64,000 nt of DNA from contig NZ_JAJITC010000004.1 of NCBI RefSeq assembly GCF_020881035.1, positions 1 to 64,000 on the forward strand. Direction: 5' to 3'. Source of the DNA: Paraburkholderia translucens. GTDB taxonomy: Bacteria; Pseudomonadota; Gammaproteobacteria; Burkholderiales; Burkholderiaceae. A program made the position numbers and the translations under genes. The notes under the pieces are model-generated. The model was not told the origin of the DNA. It saw only the letters and a list, made by a program, of their open reading frames with translations, and did no database searches. Of the stretch, positions 28,752 through 37,288 are shown one piece after another (the stretch's first letter is position 1; the number at the start of each line of letters is the position of its first letter).

Positions 28752-28781
28752 AAAAGAAAGCCGCTCGACGAAGCGAGCGGC
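28752..28781 (-). terminator. Rho-independent terminator, mainly minus strand
   Basis: An 8-bp stem GCCGCTCG / CGAGCGGC with a 6-nt loop. On the minus strand it is followed by TTTCTTTTTG. It lies about 205 bp beyond the DMT transporter stop and just after the MBL gene. Confidence 0.65.
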
Positions 28782-28986
28782 GGAACATCTGTATGTGGAC
28801 GTGATCAGCGTCGCGATCAATGATACGCGTGCGGGTTTTCGCAACGCATCGGTGATTTCCCTACAGAATTTTGACACCACGTTTTACAAATGAATACATG
28901 TCGTGTCATCAGGCGATGTTAGGCGCTCGAATGCCTGCTCATACTCTGGAATCCGTAGCAATTTCCAATCGAATCTCCGTTCGACA

Positions 28987-29925
28987 TCAAGTGGACGATA
29001 AGCGCTTCCTCTGTGGCACGATCCGCCACCCGAGGTTGACGCCCGCCGCCGCCAGCAGAATCAGCGCGGTACCGAGCACCTGAATCCACGCGAGCGTCTG
29101 TCCGAACGCAACCCGATCGACGATGATCGCGACGACCGGATAGATGAACGACAGCGCGCCCGTCAGCGTCGTCGGCAGCTTCTGGATCGCGCCATACAGC
29201 AGCACGTACATGAGCCCGGTGTGAACGACGCCGAGCACGACCAGATCGAGCCACTGCGCGGCGCTTGACGGCAAGGCGTCGAAGCGCACGAACGGCGCGA
29301 GCAGCAGCACGCCGAGCGAGACCTGGATCAGCGCAAGCAGATGCGGGGGCGTGCCCTTCAGCCGCTTCGTGATGATCGACGACATCGCGTACATCGCCGC
29401 CGCGCTGACCGCATAGGCGACGCCGACCAGATATTGCCCCGGCACCGCGAGCACCGCCGGCTCGACCTTCACGACGAATACGAGTCCGACGAACGCGACC
29501 ACGAGCCATGCGAGCGTCGATGCGCTGATGCGCTCGCGAAACACCAGCGCGCCGAGCGCGACCAGCATGAACGGCTGCGTGTTGTAGACGGCCGTGGCCA
29601 TCGAAATCGAGGCACGCGAATACGCCGCGAACAGCAATACCCAGTTCGCGACGATCGCCGCGCCGCCGAGCAGTGCGAGACCGAGCATCTTCCACGAGAA
29701 CAACGCGCGGCGAAACACGCCGAGCACGGCGCATACGAGTGCGAGCGTCGCGCCGCCAAAGATGCAGCGGAAAAACACCACGTTGAAAGGACTTTGCTGC
29801 GACGAGACGACCAGCCACCCGATCGTGCCCGACATCAGCATCGCGATGCTCATTTCCGCCGCGCCGCGTCGGATGTCGCCCGATGGACCGCGTGCGGTCG
29901 TTGCCGAAGCCTTGTTCGAAGCCAT
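28987..29925 (-). CDS. DMT family transporter (EamA-type)
   Basis: A 312-residue inner-membrane protein with about ten hydrophobic segments in two EamA repeats. Examples are VVFFRCIFGGATLALVCAV and FMLVALGALVFRERIS in the first half, and LTGALSFIYPVVAIIVDRVAFG in the second. Such proteins export amino acids or other metabolites. The start MASNKAS was chosen; a Met nine codons earlier is possible. It is divergent from an Lrp-type regulator, a common pairing for amino-acid exporters. Confidence 0.87.
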   Translation of the reverse strand: MASNKASATTARGPSGDIRRGAAEMSIAMLMSGTIGWLVVSSQQSPFNVVFFRCIFGGATLALVCAVLGVFRRALFSWKMLGLALLGGAAIVANWVLLFAAYSRASISMATAVYNTQPFMLVALGALVFRERISASTLAWLVVAFVGLVFVVKVEPAVLAVPGQYLVGVAYAVSAAAMYAMSSIITKRLKGTPPHLLALIQVSLGVLLLAPFVRFDALPSSAAQWLDLVVLGVVHTGLMYVLLYGAIQKLPTTLTGALSFIYPVVAIIVDRVAFGQTLAWIQVLGTALILLAAAGVNLGWRIVPQRKRLSST

Positions 29926-29990
29926 GATTCGATTCCGGATTGATGCTTGCATGATTGACAGTGTAATGAACCCGCATGCGCGAATACATG

Positions 29991-30009
29991 GCTAAACTTA
30001 AGCGTTAGC
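29991..30009. promoter_or_regulatory. Imperfect palindrome, probable Lrp/AsnC operator
   Basis: GCTAAACTTAAGCGTTAGC has perfect 5-bp outer arms (GCTAA / TTAGC) and lies 30 bp before the Lrp-type regulator and 66 bp before the divergent transporter start. Size and position suit an Lrp/AsnC dimer site. Confidence 0.5.
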
Positions 30010-30038
30010 GCGTCTTCACCTCATAAACGAAGGCCATC

Positions 30039-30509
30039 ATGAGCAAACGCCTTGCATCGACCGCTCCGGTCGCACTCGACGACACCGACCGCGCGCTGCT
30101 CGCCGCGCTCGCGCAGGACGCGCGCCAGCCGGTCAGCGAACTCGCGCGCGTCGTCGGCTTATCGGCGCCGAGCACGGCCGAGCGCGTGCGCCGACTCGAA
30201 GCACAGGGCGTGATCGAGCGCTTCACGGTGCAGATCGATCCGCGCGCGCTCGGTTTCACGCTGCAGGCGATCGTGCGCGTGAAGCCACTGCCGGGTCAGT
30301 TGCATCTGGTGGAGGAGGTGATCCGGCGCATCCCGGAGTTCGTCGAATGCGACAAGGTGACCGGCGACGATTGCTTCATTTGCCGCCTGTATCTGCATTC
30401 CATCGAGCAGCTCGACGAGATCCTGTCGAAAGTGACTGAGCGCGCGGAGACCAGCACCGCGATCGTCAAGTCGACGCCGGTCGCGCGGCGGCTGCCGCCG
30501 CTCGGCTAG
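30039..30509 (+). CDS. Lrp/AsnC family transcriptional regulator
   Basis: A 156-residue regulator. The N-terminal HTH reads DRALLAALAQDARQPVSELARVVGLSAPSTAERVRRLEAQGVI. The C-terminal RAM/AsnC domain includes IPEFVECDKVTGDDCFICRLYL and a Gly/Asp-rich effector loop. It is divergent from a DMT exporter that it probably controls in response to an amino acid. The palindrome between them may be its site. Confidence 0.9.
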   Translation: MSKRLASTAPVALDDTDRALLAALAQDARQPVSELARVVGLSAPSTAERVRRLEAQGVIERFTVQIDPRALGFTLQAIVRVKPLPGQLHLVEEVIRRIPEFVECDKVTGDDCFICRLYLHSIEQLDEILSKVTERAETSTAIVKSTPVARRLPPLG

Positions 30510-30547
30510 GGGAGGTCAAACGAAGGCCGCGCAAGGCGGCCCGTCGC

Positions 30548-31438
30548 CTACGGTTCGACCGCTTCGAAGAACGACAGCATCTCGGCGACCAGTTCGTCCG
30601 GCGCTTCCTCGGGCAGATAGTGCCCGCACGACAGCGCGCGGCCGCTCGCGTCGCGCGCGACGTGACGCCATTCGGCGAGCGGATCGAAGCATTTTTCGAT
30701 CACGCCCTTGTCGCCCCACAGCACGCGCAGCGGACAGCCGATCTTGTTGCCGCGCTCGATATCCGCGCGGTCGTGCTCGAGGTCGATGCTGGCCGACGCG
30801 CGGTAGTCCTCGCACATCGCATGCACGGCGCCGGGTTGCGCGAGCGCCGCACGATAGGCGTCGAGCGCGGCTGGGTCGAACGGTGCGAGGCCCGCGTGAC
30901 GCCCGCCCATCACCGCGTCGACGTAGGCGGCCGGATTCGCGCCGATCAGCGGTTCGGGCAGCGGTTCGGGCTGAATCAGGAAGAACCAGTGGAAGTAATG
31001 CGTCGCGAACGTGCGGTCGGTGGCTTCGTACATCGCGAGCGTCGGCGCGATGTCGAGCAGCATCAGACGCTCGACCGCATCGGCATGATCGAGCGCCATC
31101 CGGTGCGCCACGCGCGCGCCGCGATCGTGGGCGCAGACGAGGAAACGCTCGAAGCCGAAATGGCGCATCACCGCGACCTGGTCGGCGGCCATTACGCGTT
31201 TGGAATACGGCGTGTGCGCCGCATCGCTCGGCGGTTTGCCTGATGCTCCGTAGCCGCGCAGATCGGTCGCGATCACCGTGAAGTGCCGCGCAAGAGGCGC
31301 GGCGCAGCGCTCCCAGATCAGATGCGATTGCGGATGGCCGTGCAGCAGCAGCAGAGGCGGTCCGGCGCCGCCCTTCACTCCGAAAATATCGACATCGCCC
31401 ACGGCGACGCGAAAGGGCGTGAAATTCTCGAAGGCCAT
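30548..31438 (-). CDS. Alpha/beta hydrolase, haloacetate (fluoroacetate) dehalogenase-like
   Basis: A 296-residue hydrolase. The nucleophile is Asp105 in CAHDRGAR, the HDRG motif that separates fluoroacetate/haloacetate dehalogenases from serine hydrolases. H150-W151 (HYFHWFFLIQPEPLPE) match the halide-binding pair, DIAPT carries the probable acid, and LSCGHYLPEE the catalytic His. The oxyanion strand is LLLLHGHPQSHLIWERC. The Met at MAFENFT fits the family start. Substrate could be another halo-acid or an ester. Confidence 0.82.
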   Translation of the reverse strand: MAFENFTPFRVAVGDVDIFGVKGGAGPPLLLLHGHPQSHLIWERCAAPLARHFTVIATDLRGYGASGKPPSDAAHTPYSKRVMAADQVAVMRHFGFERFLVCAHDRGARVAHRMALDHADAVERLMLLDIAPTLAMYEATDRTFATHYFHWFFLIQPEPLPEPLIGANPAAYVDAVMGGRHAGLAPFDPAALDAYRAALAQPGAVHAMCEDYRASASIDLEHDRADIERGNKIGCPLRVLWGDKGVIEKCFDPLAEWRHVARDASGRALSCGHYLPEEAPDELVAEMLSFFEAVEP

Positions 31439-31707
31439 GACGTCTCGTTGGTCGTTTGGGGTCCGTGCATTGTAGAAGGCCGGGAGGTCCGTGCGCGGTG
31501 GGATAACCCACGCAAGCATGGAACCTGAATACTCCTTCGAACCGGTCCAACCGGGCTTGCCGAGCGCGGGTCGCGCGCTTCGCATACAATCGAACGACCG
31601 TTCTTAAATTTCGGAGCGGCTGCGGCGTTCCGCAAGCCGTGTGCCGCTAAACTCATCAAACACCGGACGTACGCCGCTCCGGTTGGCCCATTTTGGAGAT
31701 TCGCACC

Positions 31708-32667
31708 ATGGCACTGCCTGCCGTTCTGCAAAACCTCGCACTGCCCGTCGTCGCTTCGCCGATGTTCATCGTCAGCTATCCCGAACTCGTGCTGGCGCAG
31801 TGCAAGGCCGGTATCGTCGGCTCGTTCCCGGCCCTCAACGCGCGCCCGGCCGAGCTGCTCGACGAGTGGCTCACGCAGATCCAGGCGCAACTGGCCGGGC
31901 ACAAGGCCGCGAATCCGGATGCAGTCATCGGGCCGATCGCGGTCAATCAGATCGTCCATCAGTCGAATACGCGGCTCGAACATGACGTGCGCGTGTGCGT
32001 CGAGCACAAGGTGCCGATTTTCATCACGAGCCTGCGCGCGCCGGCGCGGGAAATCATCGATGCAGTGCATAGCTATGGCGGCATCGTGCTGCACGACGTG
32101 ATCAATCTGCGTCACGCGCAGAAGGCGCTGGAGGCCGGCGTCGACGGGCTGATCCTCGTCGCGTCGGGCGCGGGCGGCCACGCGGGCACCACCTCGCCGT
32201 TCGCGCTGGTCGGCGAGGTGCGGCGCATTTTCGACGGCCCGATCGTGCTGTCGGGCTCGATCGCAAACGGCGGCTCGATCCTCGCCGCGCAGGCGATGGG
32301 CGCGGACCTCGCGTACATGGGCACACGCTTCATCGCGACGAAAGAAGCGCACGCGGTCGACGCCTACAAGCAGGCGATCATCAACTCGAAGTCCGCGGAC
32401 ATCATCTACACGAACCTGTTCACCGGCGTGCACGGCAACTACATCCGCGAGAGCATTCTGAACGCGGGACTCGACCCAGACGCGCTGCCCGAATCGGACA
32501 AGACCAAGATGAACTTCGGCAGCGACAAGGCGAAAGCGTGGAAGGATATCTGGGGTGCGGGCCAGGGCGTCGGCCTGATGGACGACGTGCCGGACGTCGC
32601 CGAACTCGTGCAGCGCCTGAAGAGGGAATACGACGACGCGAAGGCGCGTCTGGGCATCGCACGCTGA
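31708..32667 (+). CDS. Nitronate monooxygenase (2-nitropropane dioxygenase family)
   Basis: A 319-residue FMN-dependent TIM-barrel oxidase that turns alkyl nitronates into carbonyl compounds and nitrite. Landmarks are LPVVASPMFIVSYPELVLAQC, VGSFPALNARP, the phosphate-binding VASGAGGHAGTTSPFALV and VLSGSIANGGSILAAQAMGADLAYMGTRF. The ATG at 31708 has GGAG 9 nt upstream and is preferred over an earlier in-frame start. It stands alone, convergent with icmF. Confidence 0.92.
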   Translation: MALPAVLQNLALPVVASPMFIVSYPELVLAQCKAGIVGSFPALNARPAELLDEWLTQIQAQLAGHKAANPDAVIGPIAVNQIVHQSNTRLEHDVRVCVEHKVPIFITSLRAPAREIIDAVHSYGGIVLHDVINLRHAQKALEAGVDGLILVASGAGGHAGTTSPFALVGEVRRIFDGPIVLSGSIANGGSILAAQAMGADLAYMGTRFIATKEAHAVDAYKQAIINSKSADIIYTNLFTGVHGNYIRESILNAGLDPDALPESDKTKMNFGSDKAKAWKDIWGAGQGVGLMDDVPDVAELVQRLKREYDDAKARLGIAR

Positions 32668-32676
32668 GGCATCGAA

Positions 32677-32693
32677 CGGGGCGGGCCGCCCCG
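32677..32693. terminator. GC hairpin between convergent genes, possible terminator
   Basis: A 7-bp perfect stem CGGGGCG / CGCCCCG with loop GGC lies between nitronate monooxygenase and icmF. There is no T-run, so termination is uncertain. Confidence 0.3.
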
Positions 32694-32704
32694 CCCCGGG
32701 CGCT

Positions 32705-35700
32705 CTACATGTTGCGCCGATACTGCCCGCCCACTTCGAACAGCGCGTGCGTGATTTGCCCGAGTGAACACACGCGCACCACGTCCATCAGCACCGCGAA
32801 TACGTTGTCGTCGTCGATCACCGCGCGCTTCAGGCGTTCGAGCGCCGCGGGCGCGGCGTCGCGGTGGCGCGTCTGGAACTCGCGCAGCCGCCGCAACTGA
32901 CTCTGCTTTTCCGCGTCGGTGGAGCGCGCCAGCACGAGCGGTCGCGGCGCTTCGTGCGGATGCGCGCTCAGAAACGTGTTCACGCCGACGATCGGATACG
33001 AGCCGTCATGCTTGCGATGCTCGTACAGCATCGACTCGTCCTGGATGCGTCCGCGCTGATAGCCGGTTTCCATTGCGCCAAGCACGCCGCCGCGCTCGGT
33101 GAGCCGCTCGAACTCGGCGAGCACCGCTTCCTCGACCAGATCGGTCAGCTCGTCGATCACGAAGCTGCCCTGATTCGGATTCTGGTTCTTCGCGAGCCCC
33201 CATTCGCGATTGATGATGAGCTGGATCGCGACCGCGCGGCGCACCGATTCCTCGGTCGGCGTCGTGATTGCTTCATCGAACGCATTGGTGTGAAGCGAGT
33301 TGCAGTTGTCGTAGATCGCGATCAGCGCCTGCAGCGTGGTGCGGATATCGTTGAAATCGATCTCCTGCGCGTGCAGGCTGCGGCCCGAGGTCTGCACGTG
33401 ATACTTGAGCTTCTGGCTGCGCTCGTTCGCGCCATAGCGCTCGCGCATCGCGATCGCCCAGATGCGTCGCGCGACGCGGCCGAGCACCGTGTACTCCGGG
33501 TCCATGCCATTCGAGAAGAAGAACGACAGATTCGGCGCGAAGTCGGCGATCGACATGCCGCGCGCGAGATACGCCTCGACGTACGTGAAGCCGTTCGCGA
33601 GCGTGTACGCGAGCTGCGAGATCGGGTTCGCGCCAGCCTCGGCAATGTGATAGCCGGAGATCGACACCGAATAGAAATTGCGCACGCCGTGCTCGACGAA
33701 ATACGCCTGGATGTCGCCCATTACCTTCAGGCTGAATTCGGTCGAGAAGATGCAGGTGTTCTGCCCCTGGTCTTCCTTCAGGATGTCGGCCTGCACGGTG
33801 CCGCGCACGTTTTCCAGCGCGGCGCGGCGCGTGGCGGCCAGTTCGGCTTCGGTCAGCGGGCGGCCTTGCTGTTGCTCGCGCAGCGCGATCTGCTGATCGA
33901 TCGCGACGTTGAAGAACATCGCGAGGATCGTCGGCGCGGGGCCGTTGATCGTCATCGACACCGACGTTTCCGGCGAGCACAGGTCGAAGCCGTCGTAGAG
34001 CGTCTTCATGTCGTCGAGCGTCGCGACCGACACGCCCGAATTGCCGACCTTGCCGTAGATGTCCGGGCGCTCGTTCGGCTCCTCTCCGTACAGCGTCACC
34101 GAGTCGAACGCAGTGGATAGGCGCCGCGCCGGCATGCCTTCCGACAGCAGCTTGAAGCGGCGATTGGTGCGCTGCGGGTCGCCCTCGCCCGCGAACATGC
34201 GCGTCGGGTCTTCGTTCTCGCGGCGAAACGGAAACACGCCAGCGGTAAACGGGAAATAGCCGGGCAGATTGTCGAGCATCAGCCAGCGCAGGATCTCGCC
34301 ATGATCGACGAATTTCGGCAGCGAGACTTTGCGGACTTCGGAGCCGGACAGCGTCGTTACCGTCAGCGCGGTGCGGATTTCGCGCTCGCGGATGCGCACC
34401 ACGTGTTCATCGCCGGAATAGGCGGCCACCGTTTGCGGCCACGCGTCGAGCAGCTTGTGTTCGCGCTCGCCGAGCGCGGCGCCGCGTTGCTCGATCAGCG
34501 CGTCGAGCGACGCCGCGTCGCCGCCCGCCTCGCCGATCATGCGGCGCGCCTCGACGAGCTGCCAGCGCTCGCGCGCAATTTGCGCCTGCGCGTCGGCCCG
34601 TGTGCGATAGCCGCGCACCGTCAGCGCGATGTCGGCCAGATAGCGCACGCGCGCGGGCGGCACGATCGCATGGAGGTTGCTCGAAAAGCGCAGACCGGCG
34701 GGCGCGCTGAGCCGCGCGCCGCCCTCGCGCAGGCCGTGTGTGCGCAACGCATCGGCGATGTGCCGGTACAGCGCGGTCACGCCGTCGTCGTTGAAACGCG
34801 ACGCGATCGTGCCGAACACCGGCATCGCGCCGGGCGGTGTCGCGAAGTCCGCGCGGTTGCGCTGCACCTGCTTCGCGACATCGCGCAGCGCATCCTGCGC
34901 ACCCTTGCGATCGAACTTGTTGATTGCGACGAAGCTCGCGAAGTCGAGCATGTCGATCTTCTCGAGCTGGCTCGCGGCGCCGAACTCCGGCGTCATCACG
35001 TACAGCGATTCGTCGACGAACGGCACGATCGCCGCGTCGCCCTGACCGATCCCCGAGGTCTCGACGACGATCAGATCGAAGCCGGCGGCCTTGCACAGCA
35101 TCAGCGCGGCGGGCAGCGAGTCGGAGATTTCGCTCGATGCCTCGCGCGTCGCCATCGAGCGCATATACACACGCGCGCCGCCGCCCCAATCGCCGATCGC
35201 GTTCATGCGGATGCGGTCGCCGAGCAGCGCGCCGCCGGACTTGCGGCGCGACGGATCGATCGCGAGCACGGCGATCCTGAGCGTGTCGCCGTGCTCGAGC
35301 CGGAGGCGGCGGATCAGCTCGTCGGTCAACGACGACTTGCCCGCGCCGCCGGTGCCGGTGATGCCGAGCACGGGAACCCGCGCCGCCTGCGCGAGCGCCG
35401 CTAGCTGGTCGCGCGCGGCCGCGTCGACGGTGTTCGTTTCGAAGGCGCTGATCAACTGCGCGAGGCGGCGGAAGACTGGCGTAGCGACATCGGCGGGCTG
35501 CGAGCCGGGCGCCGTGCCGGCTTGCAACGCATCGGCACCGCCGCGCCGCGATAACGGCTGCGCGGCCAGCTCGGCGAGCCATTCGTGCACCGGCGCCGGC
35601 CGCGCTGCCTCGGCCGCTCGCGCGCCTTCTACGCAGCGCGCGATCATGTCGTCGATCATGCCTTGCAGGCCGAGCCGCTGGCCGTCGTGCGGCGAATAGA

Positions 35701-36085
35701 TTTTTTCGACGCCGTCGCGTTCGAGCGCGGCGATTTCCTCGGGGACGATCACCCCGCCGCCGCCGCCGAACACCTTGATGCGCTCGCCGCCGCGCGCACG
35801 CAGCAGCTCGACGAGATAGCGGAAGTATTCGTTGTGACCGCCCTGGTAGCTCGACACGGCGACGCCGTCGGCGTCCTCGTCGAGCGCGGCGGCCGCGACT
35901 TCGGCGGCCGAGCGGTTGTGGCCGAGGTGGATCACCTCGACGCCGCTCGCCTGCAGGATGCGCCGCATGATGTTGATCGACGCGTCGTGGCCGTCGAACA
36001 GTGCGGCGGCGGTGACGAAGCGCAAACGCCGGCCCGCGGGCAGCTCGTGGCTGTGGGCACGTTGCGGCGTGGACAGATCGGTCAT
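32705..36085 (-). CDS. icmF: Fused isobutyryl-CoA mutase (IcmF)
   Basis: A B12-dependent acyl-CoA mutase fused to its own G-protein chaperone, 1126 residues. The B12 domain with DGHDAS at 31-36 and SSYQGGH at 78-84 comes first. The MeaB-like GTPase follows, with P-loop GTGGAGKS at 244-251 and INKFDRKG. The large mutase barrel starts near residue 560 and contains SVSISGYHIAEAGANP and YGEEPNERPD. It interconverts isobutyryl- and n-butyryl-CoA, and some members also isovaleryl- and pivalyl-CoA. A palindrome lies upstream. Confidence 0.93.
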   Translation of the reverse strand: MTDLSTPQRAHSHELPAGRRLRFVTAAALFDGHDASINIMRRILQASGVEVIHLGHNRSAAEVAAAALDEDADGVAVSSYQGGHNEYFRYLVELLRARGGERIKVFGGGGGVIVPEEIAALERDGVEKIYSPHDGQRLGLQGMIDDMIARCVEGARAAEAARPAPVHEWLAELAAQPLSRRGGADALQAGTAPGSQPADVATPVFRRLAQLISAFETNTVDAAARDQLAALAQAARVPVLGITGTGGAGKSSLTDELIRRLRLEHGDTLRIAVLAIDPSRRKSGGALLGDRIRMNAIGDWGGGARVYMRSMATREASSEISDSLPAALMLCKAAGFDLIVVETSGIGQGDAAIVPFVDESLYVMTPEFGAASQLEKIDMLDFASFVAINKFDRKGAQDALRDVAKQVQRNRADFATPPGAMPVFGTIASRFNDDGVTALYRHIADALRTHGLREGGARLSAPAGLRFSSNLHAIVPPARVRYLADIALTVRGYRTRADAQAQIARERWQLVEARRMIGEAGGDAASLDALIEQRGAALGEREHKLLDAWPQTVAAYSGDEHVVRIREREIRTALTVTTLSGSEVRKVSLPKFVDHGEILRWLMLDNLPGYFPFTAGVFPFRRENEDPTRMFAGEGDPQRTNRRFKLLSEGMPARRLSTAFDSVTLYGEEPNERPDIYGKVGNSGVSVATLDDMKTLYDGFDLCSPETSVSMTINGPAPTILAMFFNVAIDQQIALREQQQGRPLTEAELAATRRAALENVRGTVQADILKEDQGQNTCIFSTEFSLKVMGDIQAYFVEHGVRNFYSVSISGYHIAEAGANPISQLAYTLANGFTYVEAYLARGMSIADFAPNLSFFFSNGMDPEYTVLGRVARRIWAIAMRERYGANERSQKLKYHVQTSGRSLHAQEIDFNDIRTTLQALIAIYDNCNSLHTNAFDEAITTPTEESVRRAVAIQLIINREWGLAKNQNPNQGSFVIDELTDLVEEAVLAEFERLTERGGVLGAMETGYQRGRIQDESMLYEHRKHDGSYPIVGVNTFLSAHPHEAPRPLVLARSTDAEKQSQLRRLREFQTRHRDAAPAALERLKRAVIDDDNVFAVLMDVVRVCSLGQITHALFEVGGQYRRNM

Positions 36086-36104
36086 GTCTCCCCCAGATCA
36101 TTTA

Positions 36105-36127
36105 ACTGACGGGTGTTGACAGTCAGT
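36105..36127. promoter_or_regulatory. Inverted repeat upstream of icmF, possible operator
   Basis: ACTGAC at 36105-36110 and GTCAGT at 36122-36127 form a perfect 6-bp inverted repeat with an 11-nt spacer, about 20-42 bp upstream of the icmF ATG. An overlapping TGACAGTCA adds a second small palindrome. The form fits a TetR-type operator; no TetR gene is adjacent. Confidence 0.45.
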
Positions 36128-36206
36128 ATATAGAAACGGGGTAAGACGGCGGCGGCACGCGGGGCGCGCCGTGCGGGGCGGTTCGGGGCAGTGTGCCGAT
36201 GGACCG

Positions 36207-37139
36207 CTACCGCACCGCCAGCTCCTTGATCTCGTCCAGCGACGGCCAAAGCGATTGGTTCGAGAACCGCTCCACCAGAAAATCGACGAACGAGCGCACC
36301 TTGGCCGACAGATGCCGCCGGCTCGTGTAGATCACGTGGATCGGCAGCTCGCGCGGCGGCACGTCGTCGACGAGCAGCGGTACGAGCCGCCCCTCGGCGA
36401 GATCGCTGCCGATCACCTCGGTGCCCAGCATCGCGATGCCCGCGCCGTGCAGCACGACCACGCGCTGCGCCTCCAGCTGATTGACGACCAGATTGCCCGA
36501 CAGACGCACGCGCGAGCCCGCGTCGCCGGTCGCGACTTCGAGCGCCGACACGCCCGCGTACTGCAAATAGTTGTGGCGCGCGAGATCGGCGACGCTCTTC
36601 GGCGTGCCGTGCTTGCGCAGATAGGCGGGCGACGCGCACAGCACCAGGTGCGCGGTGGCGATCTGCCGCGCGATCAGGGAGGACGACTTGAGCCCGCCAG
36701 GCGACGCGCGGATCGCGACGTCGAAGCCCTCGTCGATCAGCTCGACGACGCGGTCGGACAGCGTCATGTCGACGGTGACTTGCGGATACTGCGCGGCATA
36801 GTCCGCGACCGCCGCCATCACGTGATTCAGGCCGAACGCCGACAGCGATGAAACCCGCAGCCGCCCGTGCGGCACGACGCTCGCCGCGCCGACCGCCTGG
36901 CCGGCTTCGTCGAGCTCCGTCAGCGCCTGACTCAGCCGCTCGTAGTATTCGCGGCCCGCCTCTGTCGGTGCAACGCGGCGCGTGGTGCGGTTCAGCAGCC
37001 GCGCGCCGAGCTGCTGCTCCAGATGCATGACGTGCTTGCTCGCCATCGCCGCCGACATCTCCATTTTCTCCGCCGCGCCGACGAAGCTGCCGGCTTCGAC
37101 CACGTGGCGAAACACTTTCATGCTGACGAGGGTGTCCAT
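36207..37139 (-). CDS. LysR family transcriptional regulator
   Basis: A 310-residue LTTR of the CrgA/AaeR type. The N-terminal winged HTH reads FRHVVEAGSFVGAAEKMEMSAAMASKHVMHLEQQLGARLLNRTTRR. The effector domain (residues 90-300) contains GRLRVSSLSAFG and VAIRASPGG. It lies upstream of and on the same strand as icmF, 121 bp apart, so it need not control it. LysR genes often control divergent genes, but the upstream neighbour here is the convergently ended porin, so the target is unclear. Confidence 0.9.
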   Translation of the reverse strand: MDTLVSMKVFRHVVEAGSFVGAAEKMEMSAAMASKHVMHLEQQLGARLLNRTTRRVAPTEAGREYYERLSQALTELDEAGQAVGAASVVPHGRLRVSSLSAFGLNHVMAAVADYAAQYPQVTVDMTLSDRVVELIDEGFDVAIRASPGGLKSSSLIARQIATAHLVLCASPAYLRKHGTPKSVADLARHNYLQYAGVSALEVATGDAGSRVRLSGNLVVNQLEAQRVVVLHGAGIAMLGTEVIGSDLAEGRLVPLLVDDVPPRELPIHVIYTSRRHLSAKVRSFVDFLVERFSNQSLWPSLDEIKELAVR

Positions 37140-37234
37140 CTCCGTCGCTCGCTTCAGGAATCAATCGACGCCATTTTGCCCGGTTTATCAAATGGTCGGC
37201 AGCAAAGTTGGGATTCGACCGCGCCCAGATGCGA

Positions 37235-37268
37235 CAAAGCCCGCGTTCCGGGCAGAACGCGGGCTTTG
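37235..37268 (-). terminator. Rho-independent terminator of the porin gene
   Basis: A perfect 14-bp stem CAAAGCCCGCGTTC / GAACGCGGGCTTTG with 6-nt loop lies 21 bp beyond the porin stop on the minus strand, where it ends in TTTG. Confidence 0.85.
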
Positions 37269-37288
37269 CCGTGAGACTCGGGCGTCGC

